From Gordonia crocea (GTDB taxonomy: Bacteria; Actinomycetota; Actinomycetes; Mycobacteriales; Mycobacteriaceae): a DNA stretch of 64,000 bases. The translations under genes were made by a program, and so were the position numbers. Below the pieces are notes generated by a model that searched no databases, had not been told where the DNA came from, and saw only the letters and a program-made list of their open reading frames with translations. Shown piece after piece: positions 8,522 through 16,739 of the stretch. The stretch is taken from positions 1 through 64,000 of the forward strand of contig NZ_BJOU01000019.1 of NCBI RefSeq assembly GCF_009932435.1, read 5' to 3'. Position 1 is the first letter of the stretch; each line of letters opens with the position of its first letter.

Positions 8522-9802
8522 ATGACCGACACAGCCCCTCTCGGTCGTTCTGGATACGCCGACTTCACCGCGCCGCAGCTGGCGACGCTGGTGCCCGAAC
8601 TGCTCCTCTCCGGGCAGTTGATCGACCGCAGCGGCATGGCACATCTGATCACCGCCTTCGGCCGCGAGGGCATGACCCAGGTCGCCATCGAGGAGTGGAT
8701 GGCGGCCAGCCCGGTCTACACCGGGCGGATGCGTGCGGCGCTGGGGATCGACGGCGACGGCGTCGTCGACATGTTCAAGTGCTTGCAACTCGACATCGGC
8801 GCGCCGCCGCAGTTCATGGACTTCCGCTACGTGGTGCACGACGAGTACCACGGGGGATTCATCCTCAACCACTGCGGCGCGTTGATGGACGTCGAGCCGA
8901 TGGGCGACGACTACGTGACGTCGATGTGCCACGACATCGAGGACCCGACGTTCGATGCGACGGCGATCGCCACCAACCGTCGGGCCCGGATCCGACCGGT
9001 GCACCGACCGCCGCGGGTGCCCACCGACCGGCATCCGCACTGCGAGTGGACGGTGACGATCGAGCCGGACCGCGAGGAACTGCCGCTGCCCGAGTTCACC
9101 ATCCCGGTACTCGAAACCGCCGCGGCCACCGTCGAACTCAGTCCGATCGATCCGACGGCGACCGACGGCAAGGTCGACTACCGGGGCGACCTCGTCGAAG
9201 ACCTGGTCTTCGGTGAGTTCTCCCGGGGCGCGCTGCTGCGCATCGCCGAGGAGGTGGCGCTGCAGCACCACCTGCTGGCCATCGGGTTCCGGCTGTCGGT
9301 GCTGCGCCGGGCCGGGGACGAGACGGCGCGCGAGATCACCGGCAAGCAGTTGATCGGCATTTCCGGGATGACCTCGGAGCGGTTGCGCGACGCGCTGTCG
9401 ATGGGGGACAGTGCGTCCGATCTCGCGACCGTGCTGCGCGCCCATCCCATCCTGGGTCCGCGCCAGTACACCGGCGTCGTCGTCGAGGAGGTCGACGGTG
9501 CGGGGGTGCGGATCCGGATTCCGCAGGATTCGCCGGCGATCGGCGACGAGGGCTGGATGGACCTGCTGCGCCCCGACTTCACCGAGCCGATTGATGCGAT
9601 GGTGCGCGGCGTCGACTCCCGGTGGGGGGTGGGGTCGGCGTCGCTCGTCGGTGACGAACTCGTCGTCGACGTCGTCCGCGGGGAGGCGCGCAAGGAGGCC
9701 GGGGAGGTCGCGATCGTGCGGTTCTCCAGCGGATCGACCTTCCAGTTCGCCGACCGCGGCCGGTCCATGCCGATCATCCCGATCACCCCGGTGGGCGGCT
9801 GA
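8522..9802 (+). CDS. Conserved protein of unknown function in the CYP51 operon
   Basis: A 426-residue cytosolic protein, with no signal peptide or membrane segment. I do not recognise its family. It has an N-terminal helical part (LVPELLLSGQLIDRSGMAHLI), a central segment with conserved-looking His and Cys (VHDEYHGGFILNHCGALMDVEP), a Pro-rich linker, and a C-terminal alpha/beta part. ATG 8522 is chosen; GTG 8513, which overlaps the upstream stop as GTGA, is equally possible. It is followed directly by an SDR. Its place in the operon suggests a role with the P450 pathway. Confidence 0.8.
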   Translation: MTDTAPLGRSGYADFTAPQLATLVPELLLSGQLIDRSGMAHLITAFGREGMTQVAIEEWMAASPVYTGRMRAALGIDGDGVVDMFKCLQLDIGAPPQFMDFRYVVHDEYHGGFILNHCGALMDVEPMGDDYVTSMCHDIEDPTFDATAIATNRRARIRPVHRPPRVPTDRHPHCEWTVTIEPDREELPLPEFTIPVLETAAATVELSPIDPTATDGKVDYRGDLVEDLVFGEFSRGALLRIAEEVALQHHLLAIGFRLSVLRRAGDETAREITGKQLIGISGMTSERLRDALSMGDSASDLATVLRAHPILGPRQYTGVVVEEVDGAGVRIRIPQDSPAIGDEGWMDLLRPDFTEPIDAMVRGVDSRWGVGSASLVGDELVVDVVRGEARKEAGEVAIVRFSSGSTFQFADRGRSMPIIPITPVGG

Positions 9803-9803
9803 G

Positions 9804-10667
9804 GTGTCCGGGCTCGTCGGGCGGGTGGCCGTCGTCGCGGGGGCGACGCGGGGGATCGGGCTATCGGTCGCCTATGCGCTGTCGGGGGCGGGCGCATCGG
9901 TGGTCGTCAACGGGCGCGACCCGGTGGCCGTGGACGCCGCCGTCGACGAAATCGTCGGGGGCGGGGGAGCGGCCGTCGGCGTCGTCGGGTCGGCCGCCGA
10001 TCCGGGCGTCGCCGAATCTATGGTCCGTACCGCCGTCGAGCGGTTCGGCGCGCTCGACATCGCGGTGAACTGTGCCGGAATCGCCGAGCCGCCCGGTTCG
10101 ACGGTGCTGACCATCACGCGCGAGGAATTCCGCGCCCAGCTCGATGCCCACCTGGTCAGCGCCTTCGAGCTGACCCAGGCGGCGGGTCGGGTGATGGCCG
10201 AGCAGGAGTCGGGGTCGATCGTGCTCACCGGCTCCGCCGCGGCCTACGGGATGTTCGGCGGCAGCGGCTACCCGGCGGCCAAGGGCGGTGTGACGTCGTT
10301 GACGCTGGCCGCGGCGGCCGACCTGCGCAGTGTCGGGGTCCGCGTGAACGCGGTGCTGCCGGGGGCGCGGTCGCGGCTGTCCACCGGCGACGACTATGTG
10401 CGGCACATCGAGAGCTTGCACGAGCGAGGCATCCTCGACGACGGGCTGCGCGAGGTGGCGCTCGACCCGGCGCCGGCCGAATACGTCGCCCCGCTGTACG
10501 TCTTCCTGGCCGGTGACCGCGCGAGTGGGGTCAGCGGCCAGATCTTCAGCGCCTCTGGTGGATTCATCGGGCGTTACGACGAGGCCCAGCCGACCTTCAT
10601 CGCCTATCGCGACCACAAGGATTCGGCGCCCTACAGTCTCGACGAGTTGGCCGCGCTGCTCGCCTGA
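9804..10667 (+). CDS. SDR family oxidoreductase (hydroxyacyl/sterol dehydrogenase-like)
   Basis: A 287-residue SDR starting at GTG 9804, one base after the previous stop. It has AGATRGIGLSVAYAL, NCAGIAEPPG and the active site GSAAAYGMFGGSGYPAAKGG. The C-terminal extension (YRDHKDSAPYSLDELAALLA) goes beyond the minimal SDR and resembles SDRs acting on large lipophilic CoA esters or steroids. It is the last gene tightly packed in the CYP51 operon. Substrate is inferred, not shown. Confidence 0.87.
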   Translation: MSGLVGRVAVVAGATRGIGLSVAYALSGAGASVVVNGRDPVAVDAAVDEIVGGGGAAVGVVGSAADPGVAESMVRTAVERFGALDIAVNCAGIAEPPGSTVLTITREEFRAQLDAHLVSAFELTQAAGRVMAEQESGSIVLTGSAAAYGMFGGSGYPAAKGGVTSLTLAAAADLRSVGVRVNAVLPGARSRLSTGDDYVRHIESLHERGILDDGLREVALDPAPAEYVAPLYVFLAGDRASGVSGQIFSASGGFIGRYDEAQPTFIAYRDHKDSAPYSLDELAALLA

Positions 10668-10696
10668 GTCGCGGTGGTCCGGAATACCCTCAGACC

Positions 10697-11719
10697 ATGA
10701 CAACCGAAACCGTCGCCCAGGCACTCCTGGACGCCCAAGTCGCGTGGGCGATCAACCGCCTCACCGGCGACGAACTGCCCGAACTGGCCGCCAAGGCCGT
10801 CGACGACGTGCTCGCCATTGCCGAGAGCACGACCATGTCGTCGTTGGCCGATCCCGAACTGATCAAGTCCATCGCGCGCACCATCGCGGCGACGGTGCCG
10901 CCGAGTACCGCCGCCTCCACGCTGGTGGAGCACAGCGCCGAGGTGGTGCTGTCGAATCCGGCGGGCACCTACACCCTGCGCGAGGTCGTCGACCGCGACC
11001 ACGTCGAGCGCATCACCGACGAGGCGCTGGGGCTGACGCCGCTGGTGGAGAAGGTCCTCGACGACCTGACCCACAGCCCGATGACCGCCGCGATCGCGTC
11101 GCGCTTCGTCGGTCGGATCGTCAACGACGTCGTCGCGGGCAACCGTGCGATGGCCGAGAAGATCCCCGGCGTCGGGTCGTTGGTGTCCTTCGGCACCAAG
11201 GCCGCGGGCAAGGCGATCGGCAAGACCGGGGAACAGTTCGAGGCCTTCTTCGGCGACACGGCGGCCAAGGGCGCCGAGTTCGCCATGGGCCGGCTGAACA
11301 AAATCATCATCGCCACGCTCAAGGACCCGGCGACGCGCGACGCGGTGCTGGAGGTGTTCGACCTCTACGCCGACAAGCCGATCGGGCGGCTGGACAAGGT
11401 CCTCTCCCTCGACGACGCCAAGCGGATCGGCGGACTGGGGCAGGACGTCGTGATCACCGCAGCGGCATCCGAGCCGGTGCTGAAGCTGGTCGACGCGCTG
11501 ATTGACGGGTTCTTCACCGTGTACGGGGAGTCGCCGGCCGCCGAACTGCTCGACGAACTCGACATCACCCGCGACATCCTCGTCGAGTACGCGGTGGCCG
11601 GGGCACCCCGGGTCTTTGCCGCGGCGCAGGAGTCGGGTGAGCTGGACCGCGTTGTGCGCGAACAACTTTCGCCGTTCTTCTCCTCGTCGGAGGTCGCCGC
11701 GATCCTGGAGGGCCGGTGA
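10697..11719 (+). CDS. Conserved hypothetical protein
   Basis: A 340-residue protein rich in Ala, Asp and Leu and mostly helical, without a signal peptide. A Gly/Lys-rich stretch near the centre (GVGSLVSFGTKAAGKAIGK) could be membrane-associating or a flexible linker. A TACCCT -10 box at 10685-10690 lies 6 nt before ATG 10697, so a leaderless transcript is likely and the gene may have its own promoter. The downstream thioesterase starts within its stop (GTGA). I do not recognise a family. Confidence 0.8.
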   Translation: MTTETVAQALLDAQVAWAINRLTGDELPELAAKAVDDVLAIAESTTMSSLADPELIKSIARTIAATVPPSTAASTLVEHSAEVVLSNPAGTYTLREVVDRDHVERITDEALGLTPLVEKVLDDLTHSPMTAAIASRFVGRIVNDVVAGNRAMAEKIPGVGSLVSFGTKAAGKAIGKTGEQFEAFFGDTAAKGAEFAMGRLNKIIIATLKDPATRDAVLEVFDLYADKPIGRLDKVLSLDDAKRIGGLGQDVVITAAASEPVLKLVDALIDGFFTVYGESPAAELLDELDITRDILVEYAVAGAPRVFAAAQESGELDRVVREQLSPFFSSSEVAAILEGR

Positions 11720-12588
11720 CCCCGAAGAACGCCTTCGAGGCGTTTGCGATCCGGGTGATCGCCGACAGCGATCCCATCGCCATGACGCAGTCGTTGGGCA
11801 CGCGCGTGCTCGACCACCGCGGACTGGTCGACATGCCCGCGCTGATGGTGCTTTTCGACGATCTCGGCGGTATCCCGTTCGCGATTGCCGACCGCTCCTC
11901 GTCGTCGTTGCAGGCTCGGCTGAGTCTGTCGATGGGGGCGCGCCCCGGCGTCGACGACGTGTTGCGCGGCGACAGTCGGGTGGAGATGTCCGACGAGGCG
12001 CTCGGTTCGACGACGGTGCGCATCACCCGCGGCGGCGAGCCGGTGCTCACCGGGACGGCGCGCAACGTCCGGGTCGGACGTGCGGTGGTGGGGGAGTCCG
12101 AGGTGGTCGTCGGCGAGCCGTTGCCGGCGCCCGACGAGGTGCCCGCCCCGGCGCCGATCGACCCGTCGTTGACGGGCGCGCAGATCATCGCCTCGATCGC
12201 GGATGGTTCGCGTCGGATCGGTCCGCTCGCGGAGCTGCTGGGTGGGGAGGTCGTCGATCCGGATCCCGCGGCGCTGCGGTTCGCCGTTCCGGCGGCCCAG
12301 TGGATGGGCAACTTCTTCGGCACCATGCACGGCGGGATGATCGGGGCGATCACCGCGCAGGCCGCGTCGTTGGGGGTGGCGGCGAATCTGCGGGCAGGGG
12401 TGGGTTACCAACTCGTCGAGTTCACCGTCGCGTTCTTGCGGTCGCCCGCCGTCGACGGCCGACCCGTCACGGCGACGGTGACACCGGTCAAGATCGGCCG
12501 GCGCCTGTCCACCGTCGACGTGGTCCTCCACGACGCCGACGGGACGCTCCTCGCGCGCGGTACCGCGGACGCGAGGTGCGACGCGTAG
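11716..12588 (+). CDS. Double-hotdog acyl-CoA thioesterase (PaaI-like)
   Basis: A 290-residue protein containing two hotdog domains. The first is weakly conserved (LVDMPALMVLFDDLGGIPF). The second carries the PaaI/YbgC-like active-site stretch WMGNFFGTMHGGMIGAITAQ, with HGG as the usual catalytic helix start, followed by VEFTVAFLRSPAVDGRPV. Enzymes of this type hydrolyse acyl-CoA thioesters. The start is GTG 11716, overlapping the previous gene (GTGA). It is the last gene before repeat array B. Confidence 0.85.
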   Translation: MTPKNAFEAFAIRVIADSDPIAMTQSLGTRVLDHRGLVDMPALMVLFDDLGGIPFAIADRSSSSLQARLSLSMGARPGVDDVLRGDSRVEMSDEALGSTTVRITRGGEPVLTGTARNVRVGRAVVGESEVVVGEPLPAPDEVPAPAPIDPSLTGAQIIASIADGSRRIGPLAELLGGEVVDPDPAALRFAVPAAQWMGNFFGTMHGGMIGAITAQAASLGVAANLRAGVGYQLVEFTVAFLRSPAVDGRPVTATVTPVKIGRRLSTVDVVLHDADGTLLARGTADARCDA

Positions 12589-12601
12589 TAGCCGTCGCCT
12601 T

Positions 12602-12680
12602 TCGCCGACTGGGCCCTGTTTCTCGCCGACTGGGCCCTGAATCCTGCCGACTGGGCCCTCGATCTCGTCGACTGGGCCCT
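12602..12680 (+). repeat. Array B of the 21-bp repeat family (4 units)
   Basis: GGGCCC occurs at 12611, 12632, 12653 and 12674 in exact 21-bp register, inside units of the form CGCCGACTGGGCCCT plus 6 variable bases. The array starts 13 bp after the TAG stop of the thioesterase gene and has the same orientation as that gene. It is opposed to array C across a long palindrome. Confidence 0.95.
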
Positions 12681-12702
12681 GCGGTCCTGTTGTAGCGCCT
12701 TA

Positions 12703-12743
12703 TGCGGTGGATCGTGACCGCATACTGGTCACGATCCACCGCA
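12703..12743. repeat. 17-bp-stem palindrome between opposed repeat arrays
   Basis: The left arm 12703-12719 (TGCGGTGGATCGTGACC) and the right arm 12727-12743 are perfect reverse complements, separated by the 7-nt loop GCATACT. As RNA it would form a very stable hairpin. No U-tract follows, so it is not a classical intrinsic terminator, though actinobacterial terminators often lack one. It is centred between arrays B and C, which point towards each other. Nothing coding is seen from 12589 to 13003. Confidence 0.9.
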
Positions 12744-12776
12744 CAAGAAGCCCGATGGGTGGGCGGTGGATGTCGG

Positions 12777-12944
12777 GTGCCCATTCGATGTAATCGAGGG
12801 CCCAGTCGACGGAAATGAGGGCCCAGTCGACGGAGATGAGGGCCCAGCCGACGGAAATGAGGGCCCAGTCGACGGAGATGAGGGCCCAGTCGGCGGAAAT
12901 GGGGGCCCAGTCGGCGGAATCTAGGGCCCACTCGGCGAATGCCG
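12777..12944 (-). repeat. Array C of the 21-bp repeat family (7 units plus one degenerate)
   Basis: GGGCCC occurs at 12798, 12819, 12840, 12861, 12882, 12903 and 12924, all in 21-bp register. A degenerate unit (GTGCCC) stands at 12777. This is the longest array in the window and is oriented opposite to array B and to the flanking genes. It ends about 60 bp upstream of the next gene at 13004. Confidence 0.95.
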
Positions 12945-13003
12945 GGGAACAGAAACAATCATGCGTGCTTGCTTTTTTCGCCCTGGCGTGTGACGCTGTT
13001 CGC

Positions 13004-13789
13004 ATGTCAGCAACCGCTGGGATTGTGGCCGACCTGACGGCCGAGAGCGACTCCCTCGACGACCTCGTCGCGGAGTTGCCCGCCGAGGCGTGGGCGACCG
13101 ACACCCCGGCGGCCGGCTGGACGATCGCGCACCAGATCGGGCACCTGCTGTGGACCGATCGGGTCTCGTTGATCGCCTGCACCGACCCGGACCGATTCGC
13201 CGAGATGCTGGCGGAGGCGGCGCCGAAGGCGGCCGTCTTCGTCGACGAGGCCGCCGAGGTGGAAGCGGCACGACCGCCGGCCGAACTCCTCGCCGACTGG
13301 CGCACGACCCGCGCGACGCTTGCCGGTGCGCTGTGCGCCGTACCCGACGGCACCAAGTTGCCGTGGTTCGGCCCGCCGATGTCGGCGTCGTCGATGGCCA
13401 CCGCGCGGATCATGGAGACCTGGGCGCACGGGCTCGACATCGCCGACGCGCTCGGGATCACCCGCGAACCCACCGAGCGGCTGCGCCACGTCGCGCACAT
13501 CGGCGTCCGCACCCGCGACTTCGCCTACATGGTCAACGGCAAGACGCCGCCGACCGAGCCATTCCGCTACGAACTCACCGGCCCGACGGGCCAGATCTGG
13601 ACTTGGGGCCCCGACGACGCGTCGAATGTGGTCCGCGGCCCGGCCCTCGACTTTTGCGAACTGGCGACCCAGCGCCGCCACATCGACGACCTCGCCCTCA
13701 CGACCGTCGGCGACGACGCCGCGGAATGGGTGACCATCGCGCAATGCTTCGCCGGTCCACCCGGCGGCGGGCGGGCACCGTCGGCGTGA
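13004..13789 (+). CDS. TIGR03084-like / DinB-superfamily metal-binding protein
   Basis: A 261-residue protein with the maleylpyruvate isomerase/DinB N-terminal domain: [21 protein letters not shown], whose His is a likely metal ligand, and [16 protein letters not shown], with a second His. The third metal ligand may be in LRHVAHIG. The family (actinobacterial TIGR03084, recalled) is thiol- or metal-dependent but of unknown reaction. I start at ATG 13004; the frame upstream runs into repeat array C and is not credible. It precedes the AtuA gene by 53 bp. Confidence 0.85.
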   Translation: MSATAGIVADLTAESDSLDDLVAELPAEAWATDTPAAGWTIAHQIGHLLWTDRVSLIACTDPDRFAEMLAEAAPKAAVFVDEAAEVEAARPPAELLADWRTTRATLAGALCAVPDGTKLPWFGPPMSASSMATARIMETWAHGLDIADALGITREPTERLRHVAHIGVRTRDFAYMVNGKTPPTEPFRYELTGPTGQIWTWGPDDASNVVRGPALDFCELATQRRHIDDLALTTVGDDAAEWVTIAQCFAGPPGGGRAPSA

Positions 13790-13842
13790 TCGCCCGATTC
13801 CCGCTCCACCATCACTGATTTCGACGACCAGAAGGACCTTCC

Positions 13843-15576
13843 ATGACTGACGCAGTCCGCATCGGCAACATGTCGGGCTTCTACGGCGACCGCTTCACCG
13901 CGATGCGCGAGATGCTCGAAGGCGGGGAGCTGGACTACCTGACCGGCGACTACCTGGCCGAGCTCACCATGCTCATCCTCGGCCGCGACCGCCTCAAGGA
14001 TTCCTCGCTCGGCTACGCCAAAACCTTCCTGCGCCAACTCGAAGACTGCCTCGGCCTGGCCCTGGAGAAGGGTGTCCGGATCATCAGCAACGCCGGCGGC
14101 CTCAACCCGCACGGGCTGGCCGTCGCGATCCGCGAACTCGCCGACCGCCTCGGACTCGACGCCCAGGTCGCCTTCGTCAGCGGCGACGACCTTCTCAAGG
14201 ACGCGAAGAAGTTGGGCTTGGGCGAACCGCTCACCGCCAATGCCTACCTCGGCGCCTTCGGTATCAAGACGGCGCTGGGCCGCGGTGCCGACGTCGTGGT
14301 CACCGGCCGCGTCACCGACGCCTCGCTCACCGTCGGCGCCGCCGCCCACGCCTTCGACTGGGGCTACAAGGACCTCGACGCCCTGGCCGGCGCCGTCGTC
14401 GCCGGGCACATCATCGAGTGCGGTACCCAGGCGACCGGCGGCAACTACTCTTTCTTCACCGAAATCCCGATGGGCCACTTGGGATTCCCCATCGCCGAAA
14501 TGGCAGCCGACGGGTCGTCGGTCATCACCAAGCACGAGGGCACCGGGGGCGCGGTCACCGTCGGGACCGTCACCGCCCAGCTCCTCTACGAGGTCGGCGG
14601 CCCCCGCTACCTCAACCCCGACGTCACGACGCGGCTGGATTCGGTGGAACTGGAACAGCTCTCGCCGGACCGGGTCGCCGTACGGAACATCCGAGGCGAG
14701 AACCCGCCGACCGACCTCAAGGTGTCGCTGAACTTCCTCGCCGGCATCCGCAACGAAATCGACGTCGTCCTCACCGGTCTCGACATCGAGGCGAAGGCGA
14801 AGCTCTTCGAGGAACAGTTCCGCGCCGCGTTGCCCGACGAGCCGGCCGAGCTCGGCTTCGAGCTCGCCCGCACCGACCGTCCCGACGGGACGACCGAGGA
14901 ACAGGCCAGCGCCCTGCTGCGCGTCGTCGCCCGCGACCCCGATCCGGCCAAGGTGGGCCGCCCGTTCTCGGCCGTCGCCGTCGAACTCGCACTGGCCAGC
15001 TTCCCCGGCTTCACACTGACCGCGCCGCCCGGAAACGGCTCGCCCTACGGCGTTTTCGAGCCGGGCTACGTCGACGCCGCGCTGGTGCCGCACCGCGTCA
15101 CCCAGCCCGACGGCGTCACCGTCTCGATCGAACCCTCTCCGCTGCGGGCCGCGGTGCCCGCCGACGAGGACACCGCCGTTCCGCCGGCGACGGACTTCGG
15201 CCCGACGACGACCGTGCCGTTGGGCACCATCGCCGGTGCGCGGTCGGGCGACAAGGGCGGCAGCGCCAACATCGGCGTGTGGGTGCGCAGCGACGAGGAG
15301 TTCGCCTGGCTCGACCAGGCACTCACCGCCGATCGGGTCCGCGAGCTCCTGCCCGAGGTCGCCGACCTGACGATCCGCCGCTATGCGCTGCCCAACCTGC
15401 GCGCGGTGAACTTCGTCATTGAGGGCGTCCTGGGCCGCGGTGTCGCCGACAACGTGCGCTTCGACCCGCAGGCCAAGGGCATGGGCGAGTGGCTCCGCTC
15501 GCGGCCGGTCCCGATTCCCACCGCCTTCCTGCCCGCGAACACCCTGCCCGCGAACAACGTGACCAAGGAGAACTGA
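13843..15576 (+). CDS. Acyclic terpene utilisation AtuA-family protein (DUF1446)
   Basis: A 577-residue protein with the DUF1446 N-terminal domain: RIGNMSGFYGDRF, LTGDYLAELTMLILGR, ISNAGGLNPHGLA, and VVTGRVTDASLTVG. It also has a C-terminal AtuA-like ferredoxin-fold domain (GTIAGARSGDKGGSANIGVW). AtuA is the first gene of the Pseudomonas citronellol/geraniol cluster, where its chemical role is unclear. Here it leads an operon of acyl-CoA dehydrogenases and a biotin-dependent carboxylase, as Rv0976c does in M. tuberculosis. An AAGGA ribosome-binding site precedes ATG 13843. Its last base is shared with the next ATG. Confidence 0.92.
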   Translation: MTDAVRIGNMSGFYGDRFTAMREMLEGGELDYLTGDYLAELTMLILGRDRLKDSSLGYAKTFLRQLEDCLGLALEKGVRIISNAGGLNPHGLAVAIRELADRLGLDAQVAFVSGDDLLKDAKKLGLGEPLTANAYLGAFGIKTALGRGADVVVTGRVTDASLTVGAAAHAFDWGYKDLDALAGAVVAGHIIECGTQATGGNYSFFTEIPMGHLGFPIAEMAADGSSVITKHEGTGGAVTVGTVTAQLLYEVGGPRYLNPDVTTRLDSVELEQLSPDRVAVRNIRGENPPTDLKVSLNFLAGIRNEIDVVLTGLDIEAKAKLFEEQFRAALPDEPAELGFELARTDRPDGTTEEQASALLRVVARDPDPAKVGRPFSAVAVELALASFPGFTLTAPPGNGSPYGVFEPGYVDAALVPHRVTQPDGVTVSIEPSPLRAAVPADEDTAVPPATDFGPTTTVPLGTIAGARSGDKGGSANIGVWVRSDEEFAWLDQALTADRVRELLPEVADLTIRRYALPNLRAVNFVIEGVLGRGVADNVRFDPQAKGMGEWLRSRPVPIPTAFLPANTLPANNVTKEN

Positions 15577-16739
15577 TGCCGTTCACGTCGCTGCTCTGGG
15601 ACAACCCGGAGCGCACCCAACTGCGCGCGACGGTCGCCGACTTCGTCGAGCGCCACGTCCTGCCGTACCAGGACGAGTGGGAACGCACCGGCGAACTCCC
15701 CCGGTCGCTGCATGCCGAGGCCGCCAAGCTGGGGCTCTTCGGACTCGCAATCCCCGAAGAGGTCGGCGGATCCGGCGGCGACTTCATCGACTCGGTCGTC
15801 CTCGGCGAAGAGTTCCTCTACCGGGGGGCCTCCGGCGGCGTCTGGGCCTCGTTGTTCACCAGCGGCATCGCGTTGCCGCACTTGATCGCCGCGGGCGACC
15901 CGGCGCAGATCGACCGATGGGTGCGCCCGACGCTGGCCGGGGAGAAGATCGGTTCGCTGGCCATCACCGAGCCCAGTGGCGGCAGCGACGTCGGACACCT
16001 GCGCACCAAGGCGGTCCGCGACGGCGACGAATACATCGTCAACGGATCCAAGACCTTCATCACCTCCGGGGTCCGCGCCGACTTCGTGGTCACCGCGGTC
16101 CGCACCGGCGGTGACGGCGCGGGCGGCGTCTCGCTGCTCGTCGTCGACAAGGACACGCCCGGGTTCACCGTGACGCGCAAACTCGACAAGATGGGCTGGC
16201 TCGCCTCCGACACCGCCGAGCTCTCCTACGACGACGTGCGGGTCCCGGTCGCCAACCTGGTCGGAGCTGAGAACTCCGGGTTCGCCCAGATCGCCAATGC
16301 CTTTGTCTCCGAACGGGTCGGCCTCGCCGTCCAGGCCTATGCCCACGCACAGCGCTGCCTCGACCTGACCCTGGAATGGGTGCGTGCCCGCGAGACCTTC
16401 GGACGCCCGCTGATCGCGCGACAGTCGGTGCAGGACACCGTCACCGAGATGGCGCGGCGCATCGACATCGCCCGCACCTACACCCGAACACTCGTCGAGA
16501 CCAAGGCCGCGGGCGGCAACGCCGACCTCATCGCCGAGGTCTGCTTCGCGAAGAACACCGCCGTGGAAACCGGGGAGTGGGTAGCCGACAAGGCGGTTCA
16601 GCTGTTCGGCGGCATGGGGTACATGAACGGCACCGAGGTGGAGCGCCAGTACCGCGACATGCGCATCCTCGGCATCGGCGGCGGGACCACCGAGATCTTG
16701 ACCGGTCTGGCAGCGAAACGATTGGGGTACCAGGCATGA
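15576..16739 (+). CDS. fadE13: Acyl-CoA dehydrogenase, FadE13-like
   Basis: A 387-residue flavoprotein dehydrogenase with LAITEPSGGSDVGHLRTKA for FAD/substrate binding, the central barrel, and GGMGYMNGTEVERQYRD. The place where MCAD-type enzymes have E-G-T carries GGG (GIGGGTTEI). A Glu is instead present in FVSERVGLA (Glu246), the catalytic position of isovaleryl-CoA dehydrogenase. This suggests a branched substrate. It is coupled to AtuA (TGATG) and to the carboxylase beta subunit (ATGA). Position matches Rv0975c (fadE13). Substrate unproven. Confidence 0.9.
   Translation: MPFTSLLWDNPERTQLRATVADFVERHVLPYQDEWERTGELPRSLHAEAAKLGLFGLAIPEEVGGSGGDFIDSVVLGEEFLYRGASGGVWASLFTSGIALPHLIAAGDPAQIDRWVRPTLAGEKIGSLAITEPSGGSDVGHLRTKAVRDGDEYIVNGSKTFITSGVRADFVVTAVRTGGDGAGGVSLLVVDKDTPGFTVTRKLDKMGWLASDTAELSYDDVRVPVANLVGAENSGFAQIANAFVSERVGLAVQAYAHAQRCLDLTLEWVRARETFGRPLIARQSVQDTVTEMARRIDIARTYTRTLVETKAAGGNADLIAEVCFAKNTAVETGEWVADKAVQLFGGMGYMNGTEVERQYRDMRILGIGGGTTEILTGLAAKRLGYQA

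Noticed and set aside
12700..13512. Open frame on the minus strand with ADWALIS-type heptad repeats (also at 23456-24265 and 34285-34764)
   Set aside because: The heptads are the 21-bp DNA repeat read in one frame. The frames run antisense through real genes and have no ribosome-binding site or consistent start, and the variable bases are not biased to third codon positions.
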